A DNA stretch of 64,000 bases from Cephalotus follicularis. Taxonomy: Eukaryota; Streptophyta; Magnoliopsida; Oxalidales; Cephalotaceae. Positions within the stretch are counted from its first letter, which is position 1, and each line of letters opens with the position of its first letter. The position numbers were made by a program, and so were the translations under genes. Location of the stretch: assembly GCA_001972305.1 (NCBI GenBank), contig BDDD01001780.1:62001-126000 (forward strand). The letters are read 5' to 3'. Below, one piece after another: positions 34,987 through 45,798 of this stretch. A model generated the notes under the pieces. The model did no database searches, was not told the DNA's origin, and worked only from the letters and a program-made list of their open reading frames with translations.

Positions 34987-35300
34987 TCACCTAAAAATTG
35001 GGTTGCTTGCCAAAGGGCATCTCACAGTCTCAATGTAATATGGGATTCCCTGGAGCATATGAACTTCCTCCTCATTCAAATTGGGTTGCTTGCCCAACCT
35101 AAAAATTTTGAAATCCACTGAGGTGTTACCAAATGACAGTTTCATGACACCATTCCTATAATTGATTAAGGCATTGCTAGTGGCAAGGAATGGTCTACTC
35201 AAAATGATAAGGATTTGGTCTATAATAGAAGGGACTGGTTCTGTGTCTAATGCAATGAAGTCCAAAGGGAATATAAATTCACCAACTTTAATTAAGACAT
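34987..35300 (-). pseudogene. J: protease C-terminal region
   Basis: The frame entering from 35300 reads VGEFIFPLDFIALDTEP, then ILIILSRPFLATSNALI and GVMKLSFGNTSV. This is the part after the protease active site in Athila/Tat elements (F.VLD.....PIILGRPFLAT..ALI). ILGRPF has become ILSRPF. The active-site half lies beyond element A, outside the window. Confidence 0.82.
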
Positions 35301-35482
35301 TGTAACGACCCCAATTCCATTTTTGTACTGTTGAGCACTATTCATGCATATACTGTACCGTATTGTATCATATTGAACTGTATTGTAATGTATTGAATTG
35401 AGGTATTCCTATACCTATTGTTATTGTATTGATTATATGCATGTATAGTCGAGATTTTGGGCTGAGTTTCAGAAAATCGGCA

Positions 35483-35505
35483 GAATTGACTATATAAGTC
35501 AATTC
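35483..35505 (+). promoter_or_regulatory. TATA box within a perfect inverted repeat
   Basis: The 9-bp arms GAATTGACT and AGTCAATTC are exact reverse complements around ATATA, so the TATA element (CTATATAAG) lies at the centre of the hairpin. The same 23 bp recur in the 3' LTR at 55918-55940. Confidence 0.8.
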
Positions 35506-36019
35506 TTTACTCTCATTCTCTCATTTCTCATTCTTCTCCCTCTCTCTATCCTTCTCCTCTCTCTCTCTACTGGGCAGCCTCCATCTTTCTCCATATCAGC
35601 TCCAGATTGTCTTCTCCATCAACAAGGACAGCAATTGCAAGTCTCTTTCTTGCGGATTGAACAAAATAATAGCCGGTTCTTGAGTGTTCCCAGCCATCGA
35701 TCGATCGTTAGCTCAATTGTTGAAGCTTCGATTATAAGTAGGACTTCTCTACTTGTATTGCCTATTGCTTAATTGATTGATTAATTGAATTGCATGATTG
35801 ATTGAATGATTGTATTGTATTGAATTATGAAACTAGGGTTTTTATTGGTTTCCTTGATCTAACTGATCTAGGAAAATTGAAACTAAAATTTGAAGGTTCT
35901 AACTAGTTTTACTAACCTTAAGAGATTGATTTTAACCCTCGGTTTTCAAAGAATGGGTTTTAAATGGATTTTGACTTGACATTTGCTTGTTTTATGCACA
36001 AAAATCGACCATGCCCAGC

Positions 36020-36350
36020 AAAGACATTGATCCCCAGCCCATGGACATCGATGTCTTTTGCTTTAGAATTTAGCATCTTTGATTCCGCAGCAAAGACATC
36101 GACGTCTTTACCTTGGGATCTCTTCTACCTAGAGTAAACATCGATGCTGAACATCGATGCGTATTTCCAGGCTATTTTTATTGAAACGCGTCGACATCTT
36201 TGTCCAAGGACATTGACGTCTTCGGCCAGAACTCTACAGATACAGAGAAAGACATAGATGCCTTTCAAAGACATGGATGTCCTTCTACAGTTTTAAAGGA
36301 ATGCCCTGATACGCATCGATGTCTTTGGGCAAGGGCATCGATGCTTATCG
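36020..36350. repeat. Palindromic cluster, GACATC/GATGTC word, A 5' LTR
   Basis: About ten units, including GACATCGATGTCTTTT, AAAGACATCGACGTCTTT, GCATCGATGTCTTT and GGCATCGATGC. Pairs have linkers of 7-9 bases in places (for example TTTGGGCAAG). The matching cluster in the 3' LTR is 56450-56765. Confidence 0.82.
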
Positions 36351-37395
36351 GGCTGAATTGAACTTTTAACTGTTTTAAAGCTAGTTTCCAATTCATTTTC
36401 ACATTGTTGCTTGACTGGAGCCTCACTTGAGGTATTAAAGCGTTTGAAACACATTTTTCCATGGTTTTCAAAGATTGAATTGATAAATTGATAGAGTGAT
36501 AGCTTGAGCCATAGGCGACGACCTAGTGACTTTCTTTGACTAGGTAGATTTTCTTTCCTATCTCGTTATTTGATTGTCACCATCTATTGGCTATTGATTG
36601 ATTGAGTGAGTGATTGAGCCATAAGTGTTGTGAGTCCAAGTTAGGAACGTTGGACGCGTTTTCCCATTTCTCCATTAGACGTCACCAATTATTGACATTG
36701 TAATGACAGATTGATTGTGTTGTATAAATCCTATAGAACGACCTTATGATTCGCGTCGACATATTAGGTTGTTGACTCTGTCCACCTATTTCATCGATCG
36801 TTTCATTTATTGCATTATCTTGCTGTTGACCACCACCAAGTGTCCGCCATTGATTAATTGTTATAGATCCTATTCATATGCTCTGTTATGGGCTAGTGTC
36901 ATATGGACAGTTAGGTCACCAATTGTATTTATGCATTGTATAGATTGTCACTGATATTGCACATTGTACATGCATACATGTTACATGGGGTTTCTGCTTA
37001 GCCTTGTGGCTAACCCCATCCTTCGGGGTGGGGATGTGTTGTACATTTTGTGTGAGGCATAGGTAGGGCAGCAGGTAGCAGCGGACAGAAGGATTGAAGA
37101 TTCGGTGCGACCGCATGATCATTTTGGATCCAGCAGAGTTCATCTTGTAATATTGTATTGAAGAGATTGATAGATGTATTGTATTAAAATGACTGGTATT
37201 GTACTGTACTATTTTGCATGGGTGGATTATTGTAATGTTTACAAGATAACTGTATTGTATCCTCCGCACAATGACAAGTATTGTAAAGTTTTAAGTTTTT
37301 TCACATTTTTATATTGCTAGTCCTGACCATTGTATGGTATATTGGATTGAGAGTAATGCCACGTGTCTGTCCTCCGAGCACGGGGTGTTACAGAA

Positions 37396-37407
37396 TGGTA
37401 TCAGAGA
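37396..37407 (+). other. A primer-binding site
   Basis: TGGTATCAGAGA, three bases after the 5' LTR end. It is complementary to the 3' end of plant initiator-Met tRNA at 11 of 12 positions. Confidence 0.88.
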
Positions 37408-37557
37408 CATTGGTTGGCCTACTTGCGAAATATATTAATACGTTGACTGAATGGATTTGCATGATATATGTTCTTGCTTATTCATGTCGTTGTTAGTGGA
37501 AAAGAGATTGATATTGGAATTGAATCTGATCATCCCATTATTGTCTTCTTATAGCAA

Positions 37558-38153
37558 TGAACAACAGGGGAAGGCATGGCCGTTGAGGAGGAAGGAATGC
37601 TCCTACCCCTGCTCTTGTTGTTAACGAACCAGCACCCGGTAATGTTTTTCTAGAGTATGATCCTAATGCTCCACCAGTCGGGGCTGACTTTGAGGTTTGG
37701 AGACAGTTGTGTGCCACTATGGCACAGATGCATACTCTGATGGGACGCCAACATGCTCGAGCGGAACATAGACCAAGGAGGGAACACATGTTGGGCCGTT
37801 TCCTTAAGTTGCAACCTCCTGCATTTGTAGGAGTCCCCGATCCTACTCTTGCTGAGCCTTGGCTAGCTCAATTGGAAAAGATCTTTGAAGTCATGGGATG
37901 AGATGATGAACAGAAATTGGTATTGGTAGTATATATGCTCCAAGGAGAAGCTGAGCACTGGTGGGCTATGGTGAATACAGATTGGACAAGAAACGGTACA
38001 GCCCGCTCTTGGGATGCCTTCAAAAGAGAATTCAATGCAAGGTACTACTCTCAGGTAGACGCAGACGGAAGAGAGATTGAATTTACTAATTTGGTTCAGG
38101 GAGGTATGATAGTTGCTGAGTATGAGGCGAGATTCATGCAATTAGCCCAATCT
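37558..38153 (+). pseudogene. A: gag, first part
   Basis: Starts ATG at 37558. Codon 10 is TGA, and another TGA follows the conserved LAQLEKIFEVMG. Retrotrans_gag motifs: PWLAQLEKIFEVMG, VYMLQGEAEHWW, SWDAFKREFNARYY and VAEYEARFMQLAQS. The frame is cut at AATCT (38149-38153) by the solo LTR and resumes exactly at 40678. Confidence 0.88.
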
Positions 38154-40672
38154 TGTAATAACCGCAATTTGCAATTCGTGTATATTGTACTCTTGATGAA
38201 TAAAATATGCACTCACATTGAATTTCAATGTCCTTTTGTATATGGTTTGTGACTATGGTTTTAATTGAAGGAATAAGCTTAAGTAACCAAAACCAGCCTC
38301 AAACAGCCGACTACTTTGATTCAAGGTGTGACAGTCGACTGTCACAGGATAACAGTCGACTGGCTTGGCACAGACAGGTGTCTGTGCATGGCATCTAAAA
38401 TAGGGCAGGGGCAGCCAAAACGTGGCTTGCATGATAGATGCATGCCACCAGGTGTAAAACATGCAGACATAGTGCCTTGCATGTACTATATTCCATCTGC
38501 AGACCTGCAACCTACAAAACAGAAGAGAAAAGAGTGAGAAGAGGTGCATGTGAGAGAGAGAAAGAGGAAAGGCTGAACAAGGAGTAAATGACTGAAATGA
38601 GAATTGGAATGCAATTGCCTTTATAACAGAGGTTGCATGAGTGATTAGAGAGTTAGAGACACTTGAGATAGAAGAAAACGTGTGGGGCAATAGCTGTTGC
38701 AAGTTGAGGCAGGGAGTTTTCAAAGTGCAATTCGGAGCTCAAATCAACTGGTAAGATCTTAGGTTGACTTATGTTACTGGTGTATGGATATACAAGTTCT
38801 AGGTAGGTATAAATGCATGCATGTAACTGCTATTAACATCCAGCTCTTGGATTACATTTATGGAACTTTGCCTGTTGAGGTTGAAGTGTTCAAAGAGAGT
38901 TAGAGCTTAGAATTTCATTGGTAAGCTACTGATTCGACCTCACTTGTTGTTGTCATGATTAAACACCACATAAACATACTAATTTTAATGTTTACACCTA
39001 CTATTTACATGCAAGTAGATTAAATTGCTGGAAATTGAAGTTTGAGTTGGTGTAAAGAGTTTTGAACACAAAGAGAGAAATCAACTCAATTTGATTTCGG
39101 GATAGCGATTGAGGTAAGGGTTTTGACATGTTTTAAAATATATAATATGTATATCATGCCTGGATGTTTTCTGTATGATTGCATGTTATGGATTGATTGA
39201 AATTGGATTGTGAGCATGCATACTCTGTTTTATTAATCTTCTGCTTGATGATTCTGGACAAAAAACAGTCGACTGTTTAATCCCAATAGTCGACTGCTCA
39301 ATGTAAACAGTCGACTATTAAGGACAACAGTCGACTGGCTAATGAAAATAGTCGGCTATTCTTATGAACAGCCAACTGTTAAGTAACAAATTACTGATAT
39401 TAGTAGCCGTTAGGCTTTAAATTATATGTAATTACCCTGGTCTCCACATGGGATGATTGTAACAGTCAATCCTGACCTTAGGTAGTTATATTACAGAAAT
39501 CAAACAACGTATGTACTCCTTGTGAGAGTTGTGCATGAATGACTAGGGTATGCTAACATCTTGTTGAACCCTTGAATTGTGATTGTCCCCTGTTGTTTAA
39601 TGATGCTTATACATACTGTATAGCTATTAAGTGTTCAGAAATACTATTGTTACACTTAATATTAATGATTGAACCAACTAGTGCTATAAGCAGAAATATG
39701 GGTTTTCTTTATTGTTTTCAAAATGAAAACTTATCGTTAACTGAATTACTGAATTTCCTCCAATGAGAGGCACCCTTACTGTACTGAATACCGTTTCCTC
39801 CAATGAGAGGTACGGTTACTGAATGTTAAATGTTTCTAAAAGAAAACAACTATTATATTGCATATTATAGATATATGTAATAGTGCTATTGAATTGATTG
39901 AATTCTTTGTCTATGTTATTGTCGTTAGTCGAGTGATAGGAGACATCATTGGCTACGGGGTGGTCCTATGTGCCAGGAGTTGGCTAGAGCTTCCACCATA
40001 CTTATCTGCAATGCAGATCCTGATTGTTACCTGCCCACTAATGCCAGCAGAATTGACCTGATCTATCATCTTCGGGGTGTAGGGTGATAGTTAGGTGGTG
40101 CACAGTTGGTGCTAGGAGTTAGCGACATGTGACACCCAACCATAGTACTGATTGATTTTACCCTTGTGTGGTATTCCTGAATTGTATTGTCTATGGCCAC
40201 TCGGCATGGTTTCTTATATATATTGAAATACTTATACATATGTTATTTCAGATAACTAACATGCATGTTACATTTATATATTCTTTATGATGCTTTATTC
40301 CTACTTATCCAAGTGAGGACAACGGCTAACCCCCTACAATTTCAGATTAAGTGAAGGCGTTTGGGGAAGTGCTGCTGAAGCTTTATTGGAGAGCTTCTAT
40401 TTCTTGTTAAGGTTGTTGTTCACTATGTTAATTGTATTGAATTGAACGATCATACTCCGTTGTTGTTATCTTTACATTTCCAATATGTAAAAGAATAATT
40501 ATTGTTGGTATTGTATAAGCACGTAGTATGGGCTGCGTGCGGATAATTTTATAATCCGGCAATGAAATGCTTCCACTTATGTTAATGAATGTTGATTAAT
40601 GTTGAATGCTGGATTATTGTTATAACTGATATCTCCATATATGTTGTCTCTAGTGGAAAACGGGGTGTGACA
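38154..40672 (+). mobile_element. Solo LTR, family 2, inserted in A gag
   Basis: Starts TGTAATAACCGC and ends GGGGTGTGACA, flanked by AATCT (38149-38153 and 40673-40677). It has a TATA-like CTTTATAAC near 38620, palindromic units at 38302-38365 and the phased array at 39265-39379. A variant of the hairpin block (CTTATCC...GGCTAACC) lies near 40302. Its relatives are 8796-11793 and 1-792. Confidence 0.92.
39265..39379. repeat. Six-unit phased palindromic array, ACAGTC/GACTGT word
   Basis: Units ACAGTCGACTGT, ATAGTCGACTGC, ACAGTCGACTAT, ACAGTCGACTGG, ATAGTCGGCTAT and ACAGCCAACTGT. Centres at 39270, 39291, 39312, 39332, 39353 and 39373 give steps of 21, 21, 20, 21 and 20 bp. This is the clearest array in the window. 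Linkers of 8-9 bases are A/T-rich and differ from one another. Confidence 0.95.
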
Positions 40673-40677
40673 AATCT

Positions 40678-41442
40678 GCCCCGTACTTCGTGGAAGGCCA
40701 AGAGTGTAGAGCAAAGAAGTTCCTTCGGGGACTGAGAATGGATTTGAGGAGGCACTTGACTCCCTTGGGATTGACCTTCATATGGGATATTTCTTCCCGA
40801 GCTATGCAGGTTGAGGATATTGCAGCTGAGGCTAATCTGATGAGAAATATAGTCCGCATCAGGCCTGCTCCATCTTCCTGGCAGAGTGGTAGTGATAGTG
40901 GCAGTGCTAAATCGCAGAAGACAGATAGTAGTCCCTCTCCTGGTTCTAATGGTAGCAGTCATGGTAGCGGGAACTCATCCCATTCTCAGAGGAGAGGCAG
41001 ATCAAGGAACACACGTCGAGGAGACCGATCTTCAGCACCTAGTTCGGGTACACCCTCCAAATATTCTGGGAGTGGTAATCAGAGTGCTACGGTTCCTTGT
41101 ATGCATTGTCAGAAGACCAACCATACTTCTGAGAATTGTACATGGTTTTTGGGCCATTGCTTGGTTTGTGGTGGTTCCAACCATATTGCTAGAGATTGTC
41201 CTCGGAGTTCTCATCCTAGAGGATTGGATCAGACACAGCAGGCATCGCCTTCACAGGGACCGATAGCTAGTTTACCGTCTTCTTCCCGTGGGACTTCGCA
41301 GTCTAGAGGGAAATAGCCTATGAGTTCTGCTCTGACAGTTCAGGCTAGAGTTTTTACTGTGGAGCCGAGTGGTACAGCCGGGTCTGATATTGTGATCGGA
41401 GGTACCATTCGACTCTTTCAGCTTCCAGCACTGGTCCTTATT
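40678..41442 (+). pseudogene. A: gag second part, zinc knuckles, start of protease
   Basis: Continues gag in frame: KKFLRGLRMDLRRHL, a Ser/Gly-rich basic linker, then two CCHC zinc knuckles, CMHCQKTNHTSENC (from 41098) and CLVCGGSNHIARDC (from 41158), which bind RNA. TAG at 41314-41316 interrupts the frame just before the conserved ALTVQARVFTV at the gag to protease junction. The frame reaches the C insertion at VLI, immediately before the protease active site. Confidence 0.88.
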
Positions 41443-43932
41443 TGTAATATCCCATTTTTCCGTATAGAATTTTCGAGATTTTCGATCTGTTTCGTATGTG
41501 CTGTTTATTTTATTTCGATTTGTGGACTGCCCATTTTTCGGTTTGTTTTGCTTTTGTCTAGGTTAAGCGGGTTTTGGCCTTAGCCTAGTGGGTTTTGATA
41601 TTAAGTCCATGATTAAATAAAACATTTTGGCTTTTTATTTATGTGTTAAAAACCATTTTCAGCATTTTAAAAATTTAGAAACCCTATTTTATAAAAAATG
41701 CTTTCTCTCCCACTCTCTCTCTCTCTCTCTCTCTCCCGGCCACCCTCTCTCACTCTCTCTCTCCTTCAGCAGCTGTCATCGGCGATGCCACCGATATGGC
41801 ACCGACGAAGGCACTGGTCGAACCCCCACGACAACCTGAGTCCATCGGACCCAACCCTTGCACCGGCCAATGTCTCCACCAGCGTGCGCAACGTCTTCTC
41901 TCTCCCGCATCTGTTTGGCGTCGATTCTCCCGCTCCGGTGATCGGCACGACAAGGCAATCACATATTCGGCATCCTGGCGACGAGAGGAAGCGAACCTGA
42001 CCAGCCCCGACCCTTGGTGACGCCGGAAAAGCAGATCAGTGACATAGTCAACAGCGGTCAAAGGCGTCTGTTCCGGCGAAATGCGGCGGTTTTGTGGCAA
42101 ATGCGCCATGGATATGTGATCCCCGGCCTCAAACGCTCCAGATCGGCCCTTCTCAGCGACTGACCGGCGACTCGTGACAGTCACGCGCGGCTGTCTCCAG
42201 CGTAATATTTTCGGACAGTTTTCCGACTCCGCTCTTCGCATAGGTATGATCCGTTCCAGATTCGCGATGCGATTATGACTCTGTGCTTTTGTTTCGACTG
42301 CTTTCGGTAAACTCTGAACCCTACTCCGTTGAATTCTGTTTTCGGTTGAATTATGTATTTATGTAATCGTTTTACGATATTATGAGCTGAACTAGTATTA
42401 TGATTCGAAATTGGATGAATTGGACAAATTGGACTTACCTTAGTGGATTCGAAATTATGTTTAGATGGGGCTTCTGCGAATTAGGCGTATTAAACCTATT
42501 GTTATCTTATATGGTTATGATCAGTGTACATTGACCCATGAGTTAAGGTCTGATTTTATTTCAAGTCCTTATGAGAACGATTTTATTTCTGTTAGATGTT
42601 TGCAACAACCGATGAGCGGTCTAGAGAAGTCTCGATATATGTTCTTGAGGTTATTTTGGTGATCGCATGAGGTACGGATGCTTTTGTTCTTTGGCTATCT
42701 TCCCCTGATTTTAATAGAATAAATTCAGTTTTACTTTTATGAATTAAATATGGATTTTTGGTTCTTGGTTATCTCCTTTCGTTCTTGTTGGAATAAATTC
42801 AGTCTTATTTTTAGGAACGAGTACGGATTCTCCTTTCTTTGGATTCTCTATCGGTTTACTTAAAATAAATTCGGATTATGTTTTTAGTATGGATCTTCGT
42901 TTCTTGATACACTCTTACTGATTTTATTAGAGTACAAATTCAGTTATGTTTTGCGAATAAAATATAGATTCTTTGTTTTGGTTATCATTCGGTTTTATCT
43001 GAATCGAATATGTTCTTGAAATGTACGGATTATTCTTTTGTTCTTGGATACTCCGTTCGATTTTATTTAAATAAAGTCGGTTATGTTTTTGTACGGATGT
43101 TTCGTTCCTTGATATCTCCTTCGGTATTGTTGAGATAAATTCGGTTTTGTTTTAGTAAATGAAGTACGGGTGTCCTTCTTCCTTGACTATCCTTCTAATT
43201 TTATTTGAGATAATTTCAGATTCTGTATTTGGTATGTATTTCCTTTCGTTGGTTTCTCAATCAGTTTTATTGAAATGAATTCAGTTTTACTGTTACGAAT
43301 GTGGTACGGATTTTCTGTTCTTTGGCTATCTTATTTTATTGGAATTGTCCCGTTTTACCTTTATGATTAAAGTATGGAATTTCATTTTTTTGATAAACTC
43401 TTTCTGATTCAGTTCTGTTTTGAGAATAAATACAGATTCTTTGTGTTGGTTATTATGCGGTTTTATGAATATGTCCTTTTCAGATTATGAACTCCGTTTT
43501 GTTTGGGTTTTGAAATGAAGTCAGTTAATATTTTATTGAATATATTTTCTGGCTTAACGGATTCAGCTGTGTTATGTTTACAAAATGCTATGCAAATGTC
43601 TCTTTATTGTCAGCATGGGCAAGTGTGATGAGAGAGTTACCCTATGTCAGAGGATCATCTAGGAGTTTGATCCGGTTATGTTCTTAGTAGTGTTATGGTC
43701 GTGTATAGGCCAGTTATCTAAACAGTATTGTGAAATTGGTTTATGACAAAGTTTTCAGATTATGTTTCAGATTCAGTTTATGTTTCATGATTATACATGT
43801 TTTTAGATTTTTAGAACCACCACGTATTGATGATGATTAAGATTATGATCTTTGATATGTTTTTAGCTCTGTTTGTGTGACACACCGATCCCGAATCGGG
43901 AGTGATCCCGATTCTGAATCGCGGGTGTTACA
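41443..43932 (+). repeat. C 5' LTR (2490 bp, internally deleted)
   Basis: TGTAATATCCCATTTTTC...GCGGGTGTTACA. It matches the 3' LTR but lacks the segment equivalent to 51548-52731 (join at 43611/43612). The CpG-rich stretch 41750-42240 gives overlapping reading frames on both strands (up to 163 codons). They lack any domain and recur only because the LTR is duplicated. A (CT)n run lies at 41705-41735. Confidence 0.9.
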
Positions 43933-45744
43933 GTTATGGTATCAGAGAATAGGTTTTTCTTTCCTTAGAAGACCTATCTAGGTTTGACCTATGAGATGGG
44001 TAGACATTTGGGTTAGGGCTATTCCTTAAGAGTGGTTTCCATATGTCCTTTGTATTCCAGTTTTCTGTCTCTCTTTGTTTTACTCCGTTTCGGTTTTGTT
44101 TCTTGATGACACGGAGAGTCGGACGACTAAGGAATGTTAATTCGGAAGCTGAGTCAGCTGTTTCACAAGAGGATGCACGGCATGAGCCAACTATATAGCG
44201 ATTAAAAGACCAACCGAATGAGCCATAATGCTAAGCGATCGATCGAATGGACCAAAAAGCATAAGTGTTGTCTGAATAGCTTCCGTATCGAACAGTGGTT
44301 GATTGAGATAGAATCTGAATGGTCATTGTGACGGTTAATGTATGGATGGCTAGTGTATCGTTATCGATCGCATAGTATCGTTAAGGACCGTTATTGAACA
44401 GATCATGATCGTAAGGACCATTGTTGAACGAATAGTGATCGTGTGACCCGTTATAGAGCGGACAGTGATCGAATGGGCCGTTCTTGAATGGTTAGTGATC
44501 GGATGGACTGTTATTGAATGGATGGGCATTGCATGGATGATCGAAATAGTTTGTGAATGAACCGATGTGACATTTAACTACTTATGTATACTGATATGAG
44601 ACAATATCTGTATTTAGTCAACCCCTCGACTTCAACTACATATGGAGTTTTCCTCTACTTTCCTAGTGGAGTGTGAAATGACTATGAATCATAAATGGAT
44701 ATGGATTGTAAATGGATATGGACCGCAAACGGATATGAAATGTAATAGATGTAGCATGGTCATGGATTGATATGGATAAAAGGCTTTGGATGATGACATG
44801 TGGTGGAGTTACTGATGATAGATTGTGTTATGGCTTATATGGATATGATATGGCATTGTTCACATCTTTTTATGCTATATATATGCATCTCACATGATCG
44901 ATTTTATATATATATCTTCTACACCTCTGTACACATTTATTGCTTATGATAATGGATATGGATTTGTTTATATGGTTTGTGAAGAGTACCTTTTGTTTAT
45001 AAACTAAACTGTGATTTATGAGACTTGTTATGTATAAGAGGTAACTTAAGAGATATGTTTATTCAGTTATCGACCTGCCAACATGTGGCAGTGCTTATGA
45101 GATGTATGTTGATGTATTAGATATGCATGAGTTTATACTTGAGAGATTGGAATGATGATTCGGACTTAAATTGTGGTTTACTGAGGGCTGAGCCTATTTA
45201 TAACTGATTGTTCCTCCTTCGGGAGTGTGAATATAAATTGTGTTTTCTTTACAGGGGGCATATGTCTGATAAACGAATACTACATGCCCAATTTTCGGGA
45301 GATTATAAGAGTTAGAATTTACTCAATTGATGATTTCTTTGACATGATTATCTTTTGCATGTTTATGATATTATTGGATATGATCAAGCCAATCCTTGAG
45401 AGTATTGAAAGGACTGTCCTTCGCGTGCAAATGATATATTTCATTTAGTGGTGATATAGTTTGGTGCGGGTTGACCCCAGCATATAGATTGTGATGAGAT
45501 ATGAGAGTTGATCTCAAAACATATAAACTGTGGTTTATCAGGTGGCATGAAGTCCGATAAACGAATACATCATGCACGATTTTCGGGAAATCCTAAGAGT
45601 ATGGTTTTTAATGGTTATCCATACTATTTTTACATATGGTTTGAGGTTTCCGTTCATATGATATGGTGTGTTCTGTCTGGATAATCTGCTTGTTTTAGGT
45701 TAGTAGGGGTTTCGGGACAAAATCTTTTTTAAGGGGGGTGGAAA
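43933..45744 (+). other. C interior: noncoding, chimeric
   Basis: The primer-binding site TGGTATCAGAGA at 43937 is followed by about 120 bp similar to the start of the B interior (TCCTTAGAAGACCTA, GGTTTGACCT). Then come degenerate repeats of about 35 bp with GTGATCG..TGG.CCGTTATTGAA.GG (44330-44540). At 45180-45330 the sequence matches LTR I (minus strand of about 20935-21065), including CTGAGGGCTGAGCC and CCTCCTTCGGGAGTGTG. Part of this, GATAAACGAATAC...ATTTTCGGGA, is repeated at 45545-45600. It ends with the tract AAGGGGGGTGGAAA (45731-45744). No coding region. Confidence 0.8.
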
Positions 45745-45798
45745 TGTAATATCCCATTTTTCCGTATAGAATTTTAGGGCTTTTCGATCTGTTTCGTA

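Larger units (their letters stand above)
35301..37392 (+). repeat. A 5' LTR
   Basis: 2092 bp, TGTAACGACCCC...ACGGGGTGTTACA. It includes a TATA box inside an inverted repeat (35483-35505), a CT-rich leader (35515-35575), a palindromic cluster (36020-36350) and the TTAGCC/GGCTAA hairpin (36998-37013). It is closely similar to the 3' LTR at 55736-57124. Confidence 0.92.

Noticed and set aside
39265..39379. CRISPR-like array (regular palindromic repeats with short linkers)
   Set aside because: Linkers are 8-9 bases, the setting is a plant LTR, and no cas genes exist. Regular spacing alone is not CRISPR.
41750..42241. 163-codon minus-strand reading frame and overlapping frames, repeated at 49687-50178
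   Set aside because: They are duplicated only because C has two LTRs. Overlapping frames on both strands come from CpG-rich sequence with few stops; no domain is seen.
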